DNA of 44,866 nucleotides from Acidobacteriota bacterium (lineage in GTDB: Bacteria; Pseudomonadota; Alphaproteobacteria; Acetobacterales; Acetobacteraceae): NCBI GenBank assembly GCA_903970435.1, contig CAJCIS010000084.1, positions 1 through 44,866 on the forward strand. The letters are read 5' to 3'. The notes beneath the pieces are model-generated. The model did no database searches and was not told the origin of the DNA. It saw nothing but the letters and a program-made list of their open reading frames with translations. The stretch's first letter is position 1. Each line of letters begins with the position of its first letter. Position numbers and translations under genes: made by a program. Shown here piece by piece: positions 8,650-17,040 of this stretch.

Positions 8650-11600
8650 ATGCCCACCATCTACGGCGCCCCCGAGGGCTACGACGCCCTCCTCCTCCTC
8701 CGCCGCACCACCGAGCACCCCGGCCCCCTGCTGCACATCGCCCGCGACCACGCGCGCCTCACGCGCCTCGCCGACCTGCTCGCCCTCTTCGCCCCCACTC
8801 TGGAAATCCTGATATTCCCCGCCTGGGACTGCCTGCCCTACGACCGCGTCTCCCCCAGCGCCGCCACCGTGTCCGAGCGCATCGCGACCCTCACCCGCCT
8901 GCTGGAGCCCGCCGCCGGCCCCCGCCTGGTGCTCACCACCGTGAACGCCGCCGTCCAGCGCGTGCCGCCCGCCAGCGTCTTCGCCAACAAATCCCTCGCC
9001 GTCCGCACCGGCGGCACCATCGCGCCGGAAAAACTCGCCGCCTTCCTCCAATCCAACGGCTACGGCCGCACCGACACCGTCATGGAGCCTGGCGAATTCG
9101 CCATCCGCGGCGGCATTTTCGACGTCTTCCCCAGCGGCGAACCCGACCCCCTGCGCCTGGATTTCTTCGGCGACACCGTCGAATCGATCCGCCGCTTCGA
9201 CGCCGCCACCCAGCGCAGCGTCGAGGACGTCGCCGCCTTCTCCCTCCGCCCCGTCAGCGAAACCCCGCTGGACCGCGAAACCATCGCCCGCTTCCGCACC
9301 GCCTGGCGCGATATGTTCGGCCAGGCCGCCGCCGCCGACCCGATCTACCACGCCGTCTCCGAGGGCCGCCGCATGCCCGGCATGGAGCATTTCTCCGCCC
9401 TGTTTCACCCAAAGATGTCCACCCTGCTGGACTACCTCCCGAACGCCTCGATCAGCCTCGACCACCAGGCCGACGAAGTTCTCGCCGGCCGCCTCGACAT
9501 GATCGCCGACCACTACGAAGCCCGCCGCGCCCCCCCGCGCGACGGCGAACTTCCCTACCGCCCCGTCCCCCCCGGGCGCACCTACCTCGATCGCACCGAA
9601 TGGGATGCGATGCTGGCCGCGCACCCCACCCTCATCCTCTCCCCCTTCGGCAAGTCCGACGGCGCGGAAGGCATCGACGCCGGCGGCCGTCCCGGCCCCA
9701 TCTTCACCCAATCCACCGCGGCGAACGCCCAAACCCCCGCCACCCAGCTCGAAGCGCAATTAAAAACCTGGTCCGAGCACCAGCGCCGCACCATCCTGGC
9801 CGCCTGGTCCCGTGGCTCCCGCGAGCGCCTCGCCCACCTTCTGCGCGAACACGGCTTCAAAATCGCCTTCTGCGACGACTGGCAAACCGCCCGCAAAACC
9901 CCCCGCGGCACCGTCGCCCTCATCACCCTCCCCATCGAGCGCGGCTTTCTCGCCGAGGATTTCGCCCTCATCGGCGAACAGGATTTCCTCGGCGAACGCA
10001 TCTCCCGCCCCGCCCGCCGCCGCAAGCGCGCCGACCAGTTCATTGCCGAAGCCACCGAAATCGCCGAAGGCGACCTCGTCGTCCACCAGGATTACGGCAT
10101 CGGCCGCTATGACGGCCTGGAGACCGTCACCGCCGGCAACGCCCCGCACGACTGCCTCCGCCTGATCTACGACGGCTCGGAAAAACTCTTCCTCCCGGTC
10201 GAAAACATCGAACTCCTCTCCCGCTTCGGCAGCGACGCCCACGGCATCGCGCTGGACCGGCTCGGCGGCTCCAGCTGGCAGAACCGCAAAGCCCGCGCCA
10301 AGCAGCGCATCCGCGACATCGCCGGCGAACTCATCCGCATCGCCGCCGAACGCCGCCTGCACGACGCCGCCATCGTCGCCCCCCCCGAAGCCACCTGGGA
10401 CGAGTTCTGTGCCCGCTTCCCCTTCGCCGAAACCGACGACCAGATCCGCGCCATTTCCGACGTCCTCGAAGATCTCGCCAGCGGCAAACCGATGGACCGC
10501 CTCATTTGCGGCGATGTCGGCTTCGGCAAAACCGAAATCGCCCTGCGCGCCGCCTTCGTCGTTGCCATGTCCGGCGCCCAGGTCGCGGTCATCGTGCCGA
10601 CCACCCTTCTGGCGCGACAACATTACCGAACCTTTACGGCGCGCTTCGCGGGCCTGGGCGTCAACATCGTCCAACTCAGCCGCATGGTGAACGCCCGCGA
10701 CACCGCCGAAGCCAAACGCGCCCTGGCCGAAGGCCACGCCCAGATCGTCATCGGCACCCACGCTTTGCTCGCCAAGAACATCGCCTTCGCCGACCTCGGC
10801 CTGCTCATTGTCGACGAGGAACAACATTTCGGCGTGTCCCACAAGGAAAAACTGAAAGCCCTGAAAGCCGACATCCACGTCCTCACGCTCACCGCCACCC
10901 CCATCCCGCGCACCCTGCAACTGGCGCTGACCGGCGTGCGCGAAATGAGCATCATCGCCACCCCCCCGGTCGACCGCCTCGCCGTGCGCACCTTCATCAT
11001 GCCGTTCGACCACGTCGTCATCCACGAAGCCCTGCAACGCGAACGTTTCCGCGGCGGACAGATCTTCTGCGTCGTCCCGCGTATCGAGGACATGGACCGC
11101 ATGGCCGAACGCCTGCGCGAAATCGTCCCCGACGCCCGCCTCATCCAGGCCCACGGCCGCCTCTCGCCCACCGAACTCGAACGCGTCATGACCGAATTCG
11201 GCGACGGCAAATACGACATCCTGCTGTCCACCAACATCGTCGAGAGCGGCCTCGACATGCCCGCGGTCAACACCTTGCTCATCCACCGCGCCGACATGTT
11301 CGGCCTGGGCCAGCTCTACCAGCTTCGCGGACGCGTCGGCCGCGGCAAGCAGCGCGGCTACGCCTATCTCACCTGGCCGCCGGCCCACAAACTCAGTGCG
11401 GCCGCGGAAAAACGCCTCAACGTCATGCAAACCCTCGACACGCTCGGCGCCGGCTTCACGCTGGCCAGCCACGACCTCGACATCCGCGGCGCCGGCAACC
11501 TGCTAGGCGACGAACAATCCGGCCACATCCGCGAAGTCGGCATCGAACTTTATCAACAGATGCTCGAAGACGCCGTCGCCGACCTGCGCGCCGCCAAAGG

Positions 11601-12084
11601 CCGCCGCCGCACCGAATCCCGCGACTGGACCCCCAACATAAATCTGGGCCTGCCCGTCCTGATCCCCGAAACCTACGTCCGCGACCTCCCCGTCCGCCTC
11701 GGACTCTACCGCCGCATCGGCGCGCTGGAGTCGGATGCCGAAGGCGAAGCCATGGCCGCCGAACTCGTCGACCGTTTCGGCTCCCCGCCCCCCGAAGTCG
11801 AAAACCTGTTACAGGTCGTAAGCCTGAAACGAGCCTGCCGCGCCGCCAACGTCGAAAAACTGGAAGCCGGCCCCAAAGGCATGACCTTCGCCTTCCGCGC
11901 CAACAATTTCGCCAACCCCGCCGGCCTGGCGGCATGGTTGGGGACCACCAAAGGCCGCATCCGCCTGCGCCCCGACCACAAACTCGCTTTGGTCGCCGAT
12001 CTCAACGTCCCCGAACGCGTCCGCCAAGCCCGAGAAATCCTAACCAACCTGACCCGCATAACCAGCCAGGCAAAAGCAGCGTAA
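8650..12084 (+). CDS. mfd: Transcription-repair coupling factor Mfd (1144 aa)
   Basis: Mfd removes RNA polymerase stalled at DNA lesions and recruits UvrA. Order seen: UvrB-like N-terminal domains (about residues 1-400, with FPAWDCLPYDRVSPS and EFAIRGGIFDVFP), a CarD-like RNA polymerase interaction domain (about 475-525, GDLVVHQDYGIGRYDG), SF2 translocase with Walker A GDVGFGKT near 621 and DEEQHFGV near 722, ATPIPRTLQLALTG, the second lobe with STNIVESGLDMPAVNT and QLRGRVGRG, and a C-terminal D7 region. The frame is open back to 8272, overlapping sdhE; ATG 8650 gives the normal Mfd N-terminus. Confidence 0.97.
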   Translation: MPTIYGAPEGYDALLLLRRTTEHPGPLLHIARDHARLTRLADLLALFAPTLEILIFPAWDCLPYDRVSPSAATVSERIATLTRLLEPAAGPRLVLTTVNAAVQRVPPASVFANKSLAVRTGGTIAPEKLAAFLQSNGYGRTDTVMEPGEFAIRGGIFDVFPSGEPDPLRLDFFGDTVESIRRFDAATQRSVEDVAAFSLRPVSETPLDRETIARFRTAWRDMFGQAAAADPIYHAVSEGRRMPGMEHFSALFHPKMSTLLDYLPNASISLDHQADEVLAGRLDMIADHYEARRAPPRDGELPYRPVPPGRTYLDRTEWDAMLAAHPTLILSPFGKSDGAEGIDAGGRPGPIFTQSTAANAQTPATQLEAQLKTWSEHQRRTILAAWSRGSRERLAHLLREHGFKIAFCDDWQTARKTPRGTVALITLPIERGFLAEDFALIGEQDFLGERISRPARRRKRADQFIAEATEIAEGDLVVHQDYGIGRYDGLETVTAGNAPHDCLRLIYDGSEKLFLPVENIELLSRFGSDAHGIALDRLGGSSWQNRKARAKQRIRDIAGELIRIAAERRLHDAAIVAPPEATWDEFCARFPFAETDDQIRAISDVLEDLASGKPMDRLICGDVGFGKTEIALRAAFVVAMSGAQVAVIVPTTLLARQHYRTFTARFAGLGVNIVQLSRMVNARDTAEAKRALAEGHAQIVIGTHALLAKNIAFADLGLLIVDEEQHFGVSHKEKLKALKADIHVLTLTATPIPRTLQLALTGVREMSIIATPPVDRLAVRTFIMPFDHVVIHEALQRERFRGGQIFCVVPRIEDMDRMAERLREIVPDARLIQAHGRLSPTELERVMTEFGDGKYDILLSTNIVESGLDMPAVNTLLIHRADMFGLGQLYQLRGRVGRGKQRGYAYLTWPPAHKLSAAAEKRLNVMQTLDTLGAGFTLASHDLDIRGAGNLLGDEQSGHIREVGIELYQQMLEDAVADLRAAKGRRRTESRDWTPNINLGLPVLIPETYVRDLPVRLGLYRRIGALESDAEGEAMAAELVDRFGSPPPEVENLLQVVSLKRACRAANVEKLEAGPKGMTFAFRANNFANPAGLAAWLGTTKGRIRLRPDHKLALVADLNVPERVRQAREILTNLTRITSQAKAA

Positions 12085-12087
12085 GAA

Positions 12088-12160
12088 AGGCGAGGCCTCC
12101 GCCCCTCGACCCCGCCGGGGACAAGTCCCCAAACCCCATTACTAAAGTAAGTCGTTCCGT
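12088..12160. repeat. GC-rich dispersed hairpin repeat after mfd
   Basis: It contains GGGGACAAGTCCCC followed by AAACCCCATTAC. The reverse complement matches the element at 35938-35975 (GTAATGGGGT-TGGGGACTTGTCCC, one base different). It lies immediately past the mfd stop and may end mfd transcription. It also forms the truncation boundary of the transposase remnant. Confidence 0.6.
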
Positions 12161-12637
12161 TCCGCGCGCCGACCAGGCCGATCACGCCGCCATGCTCGGC
12201 ATCCACGGCGATGGTCGATGAATGAACAGACCGATATCGGTACCATTACCAGAAGTTCCGAAGCCGCGTTTGCTGGCGGCGTGCTCGGGAAAATTAAGTT
12301 CCGTGGTGTCCTGCACCGCCAGCACGTGGCGCCCAGCCGCGCGTTGCCCGGTGCGCCGGCCGGCGGCCACCAGCATCTCCGCTTGGCTGACCGCGTCATG
12401 CTCCAGGAAGCGGCCGAAGGCGACGGCCTCGTTACGGTCCTCTGCCAAAGCATGCAGACACATAGTCGGCTGCTCGCGCATCGCCTCCAGCAGCCGCGCG
12501 CCAACACTGCGCAGCCGAGCGCCGCCAAACCCACCCAAATCGTCCTGCACCACGCCGATCCCTCCCGACCTCGCCCGCAACACAGAATCAGTGTTCGCCG
12601 CGTCGGGAAAGTCGATTCGCACTTGTGTGACCGCCAT
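12160..12637 (-). pseudogene. IS4-family transposase, N-terminal remnant with frameshift
   Basis: Translation from ATG 12637 gives an IS4-type N-terminus: a helical region with CLHALAEDRNEAVAFGRFL, then RHVLAVQDTTELNFP, where the DTTE holds the first acidic catalytic residue, then GNGTDIGLFIH. At about 12208-12211 the frame breaks. Reading on in another frame restores TIAVDAEHGGVIGLVGA, consistent with loss of one C from an original CATCCG. Similarity ends near 12160, so the catalytic core and C-terminus are gone. It cannot be active. Its position next to the AT-rich island marks past mobile-element activity there. Confidence 0.8.
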
Positions 12638-12702
12638 AGCCCTCTTGGGGGAGGTGTCGGCAAAGCCGACGGAGGGGGCCGACGACCCACCAGACCAGCA
12701 AA

Positions 12703-12750
12703 GAAAGCAGTTCTTTTTTTGAAAAAAAGAACCAAAAAACTTTTGCTCTT
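12703..12750 (+). repeat. Single A/T-rich repeat copy
   Basis: Forward copy with the GTTC...GAAC hairpin and one extra T in the arm. It lies between the transposase remnant and the lipoprotein gene and is the last intact copy before the AT-rich island. Confidence 0.85.
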
Positions 12751-12806
12751 TATACATTTTCCCTCGCCCTTGTGGCCTTGAGAGTCACACGTTTGTCGAA
12801 GGCTTG

Positions 12807-13634
12807 TTACTTGCGTATGCGCGGCGCCGGAGGGGCCGGGGGCGCACCTTCGCCCAAGCCACCACCACTAGCCAGAGACGGGCCCCCTGTTTTCGGGTCA
12901 ATTGACGGAGCTTTCTTGGGAATGTCTCGTTGCTGAAAGCTTACTGTAATCGTATTACCAGTAGCCGATTTATGCTCAAAATTCGCACCGAAATCGACGA
13001 TGGCCAACTTTATATCGATTCCTCCCTTTCCGTCGTCGGTTATTGTCAGGCCAAGTTTATAAGTCCCGCCTTTATCAGTTGACGGAGCTTTGAAATTGTA
13101 ATCCCAAAAGCACACGGATTGCAGCGTCGCTCCCTTTATCAGAGCCTCGCGCAACCCAAACAGGGCGTCTGCAATTGGCGCCGGTGCCGCATCCGGCGAC
13201 GCGACGTAATTTCGATTTTGCGCCGGATAAAGCGGAAGCGATATCTCTTGGGTGTTGGTTACATCCCGGCTAAGCGAGCCACTTGGTCCAATTGTTCCTG
13301 CAGGACCGATGACCGGAATTGTAAGGCCGAGCGAGCCACTGGCCGTCGTATCTACTGTTGTCGTTAAGTCGAGAGTGACTGACTCAACATCAAAGTCAAT
13401 TTTTCCCTCCCCACAAACGAATCCCGAAGCCGCAGCCGCTTGCCGTGCAGGATCCGTCTCGGGGTGCAGATAAGCTGCGTTTGCTTCGGCTTCATATACA
13501 CTGATCTGCCGCTTTATTTCGGCCTCGACCTGGTATATTCTGTCGGAAGTAATTGCATTTATGGGGGGCGTCTTGTTGACAGCGCATCCGCTGATCAATA
13601 GGGCCGAACCAAACACAAGCTTTCCCACGCTCAC
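12807..13634 (-). CDS. Lipoprotein with Trypco2-like beta domains (275 aa)
   Basis: An N-terminal signal ends in the lipobox LISGC (Cys17), so it is predicted to be lipid-anchored. A helical stretch follows (EAEIKRQISVYEAEANAAY). Two beta-rich blocks come next: GKIDFDVESVTLDLTTTVD running to NTQEISLPLYP (about residues 77-145), and YKLGLTITDDGKGGIDIK running to NTITVSFQQR (about 195-240). The pattern of a helix, 'I-x-F-x-v-x-s-V-x-L-x-L' strands and a final 'T-x-T-V-x-F' strand resembles trypsin-co-occurring (Trypco2-type) domains; this is from memory of the family and needs a profile search. The C-terminus is a Gly/Pro-rich tail. It follows the trypsin-like gene on the same strand after a 213-base gap. 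Confidence 0.7.
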   Translation of the reverse strand: MSVGKLVFGSALLISGCAVNKTPPINAITSDRIYQVEAEIKRQISVYEAEANAAYLHPETDPARQAAAASGFVCGEGKIDFDVESVTLDLTTTVDTTASGSLGLTIPVIGPAGTIGPSGSLSRDVTNTQEISLPLYPAQNRNYVASPDAAPAPIADALFGLREALIKGATLQSVCFWDYNFKAPSTDKGGTYKLGLTITDDGKGGIDIKLAIVDFGANFEHKSATGNTITVSFQQRDIPKKAPSIDPKTGGPSLASGGGLGEGAPPAPPAPRIRK

Positions 13635-13847
13635 AACACCCTCCCTCGATTATGGTTGCGATCTCATAAGGTAACAATGAAACTCCTAATTCGCGTGAGT
13701 CAATACCTATTCAGCGCGTCGTCACGGAATAGAGCATTATCTCCAGATCGCCAATGCACGTCCAGAATCAATCGATGCGAGAATAAGTCAGACGGTCCCG
13801 CACAAGGTTTTCCGGCGCGCACCAGCGTCCGATCGGCTGCGGGCCAC

Positions 13848-15671
13848 CTAATGAATACATTTTCCAGCATTTAGTAATACTCGCAACCGTTTCAAGCTTG
13901 TGGATATCTCCTGCGGAGTGTCATGCGTCATATTTAAGTTACAACGGGGCCCAGCATATTGCTCAAAAAACCACGTCCAATAACCCAGCCTGCTTGGCTT
14001 TGAAGCAATACTCTCCCCGGCGACTACCGACGAGGCGCTCTCGCCACCATATGTCTCGAATATGGTCAGAATTGCGGACAAGGTCTGGTCGTTATAGACA
14101 CGAGGCAGCGATCTCGGATTATGATATAAGAGCGTGCTTACGACCTCGTTTGCCGCCCAGTCAGGGCTTTCACCGACTCCAGGAACTGCTTGAGCAAGGT
14201 CCTCCCTTCGACCCATACAGGCTACCACCCAGCTAGCGAACTCAGAAATGGCATCTGGTTGCGCCGAGAAACTATCGTTAGCCAAGGAATCGTGCTCGGC
14301 GATGACAGCGCGACACGGCAGCCCTATTTGGTTCCTAAATTGCCCAAGAAAACGCGCTCTCTGGAATTTTTTATCAGGCCCATCGGCATCCCGCGTGTAT
14401 GCCAACGCGCTCGCGAACATGTTGTCCAATTGAGCTATCGGCAACTGCTCGCTATCGAGCTTATCTGTGTTATTGTCGCGGCACGAAGCGTACACACTCG
14501 GCAAGGCGCCCTTTTGGCTGAAGCAAGATGGAAGTGCGGCGAATATCTGTTCACGCAACGGCCACGCGTCTTGCGCCAGCAGATTGGCAATATATCGCTC
14601 CCGTTCCCAAACTTCGAGCGGCTCTTCTAGACTGACGACACCCGGCTGTATTTTTGCCGGCTTCGGAATTGAAATATAAGTTCCCTCGTTAGGCGGTAGA
14701 AGCAGATCTGGTGCTTCAACAGCGCCGATCAGTAACGTCGGATTATCGTTCGATTTCAATTCTAGATTAGTTGCAAAGTTTCCGTCGCCATCCGTTGGCG
14801 TTGGTTCCTCCGGTCCAACGATCTCTTTTGCATCGCTTGGTATGGGTACCACTGCCTCGTTAGATCTTGCGGCTCGAGCCGAACCGCTAGCGTCACGAAC
14901 CAGGACGGTTCCCGTCAGATGGGCAACTGATTTGCCATCGCTCACTTGGTTCCAGGCTGGCTTTGGTTCAGCCCCTGGCGCAGGAAGATACACGCGAAAG
15001 GTTTGCAGCCAGGGCATTGCCCTGTCTAGGGGAATAAAATATTCAGTGCCCCCAGCGCCCTCGGAATCGACTGCGATGACGTTGCCGAATCGATTCACAA
15101 CTGGTGCACCGCTCCAACCCTTCCCGCCATCAACCTGAGCACGAATAAAGCCTTGATTTGTGTCCGGCAAGTCTATGACGCCGTGGCGGGCAGTAGCGGA
15201 TTCGCCGAACCCAAAGCCATAGAATGAAACGAAATCGCCTTGCGTAGCGTTGGGGGGCCACCCAAGAGGTAGTTTTGACCGTGGACTCACGGTGGTCGCT
15301 ATGTCCAGAGCAGCTAAATCCAAGGTGTCATGCAGGGACACATTCTTTGGGTCATACGGCACCGTCGTCACTGCAGGAGCTGTCTGAAATGAGATGTTTA
15401 TGCTTGCGACGTCATATCTGGTAGGACTATCTGGCGTGGACTTGGGACTAACCAAGTGCTTCGCGGTCAGTAAAATGCGATCCGAGACAAAAAAACCCGT
15501 TCCCTTTTCTGATGTACTATCGGCCCAGGTGGTTATTATTTCTACAACGGCGGCCTTTCTGGTCTGATCCCATATCCTTTGCTCAAGCTTCGTCGCGTCG
15601 TCACCGGTCTGCGAGTATGCTCGCTGGGACACGAAGGCGATCAGACTCAGCGCAATTAGATATCCCCTCAT
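13848..15671 (-). CDS. Secreted trypsin-like serine protease with large C-terminal extension (607 aa)
   Basis: The start ATG 15671 overlaps the upstream metzincin stop as ATGA, so translation is probably coupled. Residues 1-20 are a Sec signal ending RAYSQ. The S1/V8-like domain spans about 30-235: His72 in LLTAKHLV, probable Asp118 in LDLAALDI, Ser187 in GWSGAPV. All three triad positions are present, so it is predicted active. The remaining roughly 370 residues have a beta-rich block (about 255-335) and then a helical, Cys-containing region (CFSQKG, ASCRDN, LPCRAV, ACMGR, PRCNLN) that I do not recognise. Base composition is more AT-rich than the housekeeping neighbours. It is probably periplasmic or extracellular. 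Confidence 0.85.
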   Translation of the reverse strand: MRGYLIALSLIAFVSQRAYSQTGDDATKLEQRIWDQTRKAAVVEIITTWADSTSEKGTGFFVSDRILLTAKHLVSPKSTPDSPTRYDVASINISFQTAPAVTTVPYDPKNVSLHDTLDLAALDIATTVSPRSKLPLGWPPNATQGDFVSFYGFGFGESATARHGVIDLPDTNQGFIRAQVDGGKGWSGAPVVNRFGNVIAVDSEGAGGTEYFIPLDRAMPWLQTFRVYLPAPGAEPKPAWNQVSDGKSVAHLTGTVLVRDASGSARAARSNEAVVPIPSDAKEIVGPEEPTPTDGDGNFATNLELKSNDNPTLLIGAVEAPDLLLPPNEGTYISIPKPAKIQPGVVSLEEPLEVWERERYIANLLAQDAWPLREQIFAALPSCFSQKGALPSVYASCRDNNTDKLDSEQLPIAQLDNMFASALAYTRDADGPDKKFQRARFLGQFRNQIGLPCRAVIAEHDSLANDSFSAQPDAISEFASWVVACMGRREDLAQAVPGVGESPDWAANEVVSTLLYHNPRSLPRVYNDQTLSAILTIFETYGGESASSVVAGESIASKPSRLGYWTWFFEQYAGPRCNLNMTHDTPQEISTSLKRLRVLLNAGKCIH

Positions 15672-16453
15672 GGTCCACCCCATGGAGTGGGTCGGGTCCG
15701 TGTAAGCGTGGCGGCGACTAAAACCTTATACGTCGTTATATCCTTAAGCGATAACTTTGGTGGTCTTCCATATATATTATTGCAATAATTTACTTGCGAA
15801 TCAGGATCGTATGACGTGATGATTATTGGATCGACTCCGTGGAAGTCATTCGCTATCTCGCCCTTGTATATACTATAGCAGTAAGGATCTTTCTTTGGTA
15901 GATCAGGATTTAGCTGCTCATGTAAGAAACCGATGCTATGCATAAACTCATGAACAGCGATATTCTGAATACAAGTGGTTCTGTAGTAAGTCGGTTTCGC
16001 ACAATTCGCGTTCCACTTAACAAACGTAAAGTCAAGGAATACCTTTGTCGGCACACCAACACGATTGTAGCCCGTGCCTGAGGTTTGATAACCGATGTTT
16101 GAGTAAGCTTGCGCGTCAGAAATTATTATTTCGATCCGTGCTTTTTTTACGTTGTCGCATGGTGGCCAAACATCGCCAAAGGAGTACCGGTTGCCAGCAA
16201 TATTGTCATGGAGATTCGATGTAACCGCGTCCTTGGTAAGCTGCTTTTCCGCCACGTATAATGTCGCTTTCGATCGCCAGCAAACATCGATCGTTGTCGT
16301 TGGCCAAATACCAGACGCATCGACAATGCCATGCTGCGCAATGCCGCTGGTAGTTAAATCCTTTGGCGGTGGCGCTGCTTGAGCGACCGCACAGGAAATA
16401 AACGCTGGATTTAGCGCAATAAGGCTACTGACTGCGAGAAACCGGGCAAGCAT
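15668..16453 (-). CDS. Secreted metzincin zinc protease, astacin-like (261 aa)
   Basis: Residues 1-25 are a Sec signal ending AVAQA. The zinc site is HEFMHSIGFLHEQ (His168, Glu169, His172, His178), the full metzincin HExxHxxGxxH. The sequence after it (LNPD...YC) and the form HEQ point to the astacin/M12A-M10A side of the clan. The usual Met-turn S-x-M-x-Y is here SYDPDSQVNYC, with Val where Met is expected. Several Cys residues could form disulfides, fitting an exported enzyme. The stop overlaps the trypsin-like start (ATGA), so the two proteases are made together. No typical ribosome site is visible before the ATG. Confidence 0.85.
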   Translation of the reverse strand: MLARFLAVSSLIALNPAFISCAVAQAAPPPKDLTTSGIAQHGIVDASGIWPTTTIDVCWRSKATLYVAEKQLTKDAVTSNLHDNIAGNRYSFGDVWPPCDNVKKARIEIIISDAQAYSNIGYQTSGTGYNRVGVPTKVFLDFTFVKWNANCAKPTYYRTTCIQNIAVHEFMHSIGFLHEQLNPDLPKKDPYCYSIYKGEIANDFHGVDPIIITSYDPDSQVNYCNNIYGRPPKLSLKDITTYKVLVAATLTRTRPTPWGGP

Positions 16454-17040
16454 GGCTAGCTATCTCGCTTCGACTGCATTTTGGCGAGATAAATCGAAAT
16501 CCCGCCACTCGAGGATCTTCGCACCAGCCGAAAATTGTTATTGAAGTAGACGCAGTTCATTCAGGAGGTGGTATGGTAGCCAATCGTTGCCTTTGCCGTC
16601 AACTGCCACGGGAGGATCGCCTGCCCCGAACCCGCAAGAAAATTGTAACAAGCCTGCTGAACATATGTTCCGCTACTTAATGTGGGCCAAAACTGCGCGA
16701 AGCTTAAGGCAAATAAAGAACGCTTTCGTAAAAAGAAGCGCGGTGCCGCTAATAATTCAGACTGGCCAGACTCGAGCAACGCCTGTCAACAAATTCCTAG
16801 GCGCACGCCGAAGCATTATCACTGCTGCTTGAAGCCAAACAATCGGCCTCGCCCGCCCAAAATTCAATCCGTCGCCGCCTGGAACCAACGGGCGTGTTGC
16901 TGCCAGCCAGCGCGGGTGGCGCCCACGCCCCATCGCCCAACGAAAGGCGTCGATTTCACGCACGCGACGATCGCTGCCGGTACCAAACCGTTCGTAGGGT
17001 GCCCTTTGAGCCGCAGCGCTCAGGTAGCCCGATTCTGAAC
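16454..17040. other. 587-base gap between TIR gene and protease operon
   Basis: No gene I can support. It probably holds the promoter of the metzincin-trypsin-lipoprotein operon at its left end. On the plus strand a 35-codon reading frame (16573-16680) has a good AGGAGG site four bases upstream. On the minus strand, short frames at 16561-16779 and just after it read like protein but are broken, possibly a gene relic. Neither is convincing. Confidence 0.4.

Noticed and set aside
9760-11472. Long open frame (570 codons) antisense to mfd
   Set aside because: High GC at third positions keeps the opposite frame open. The translation is Gly/Ala/Asp/Glu low complexity, while the plus strand encodes clear Mfd motifs.
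12218-12781. Plus-strand frame of 187 codons over the transposase remnant
   Set aside because: The minus strand carries IS4 transposase motifs across the same bases; the plus frame is its shadow and ends in a repeat.
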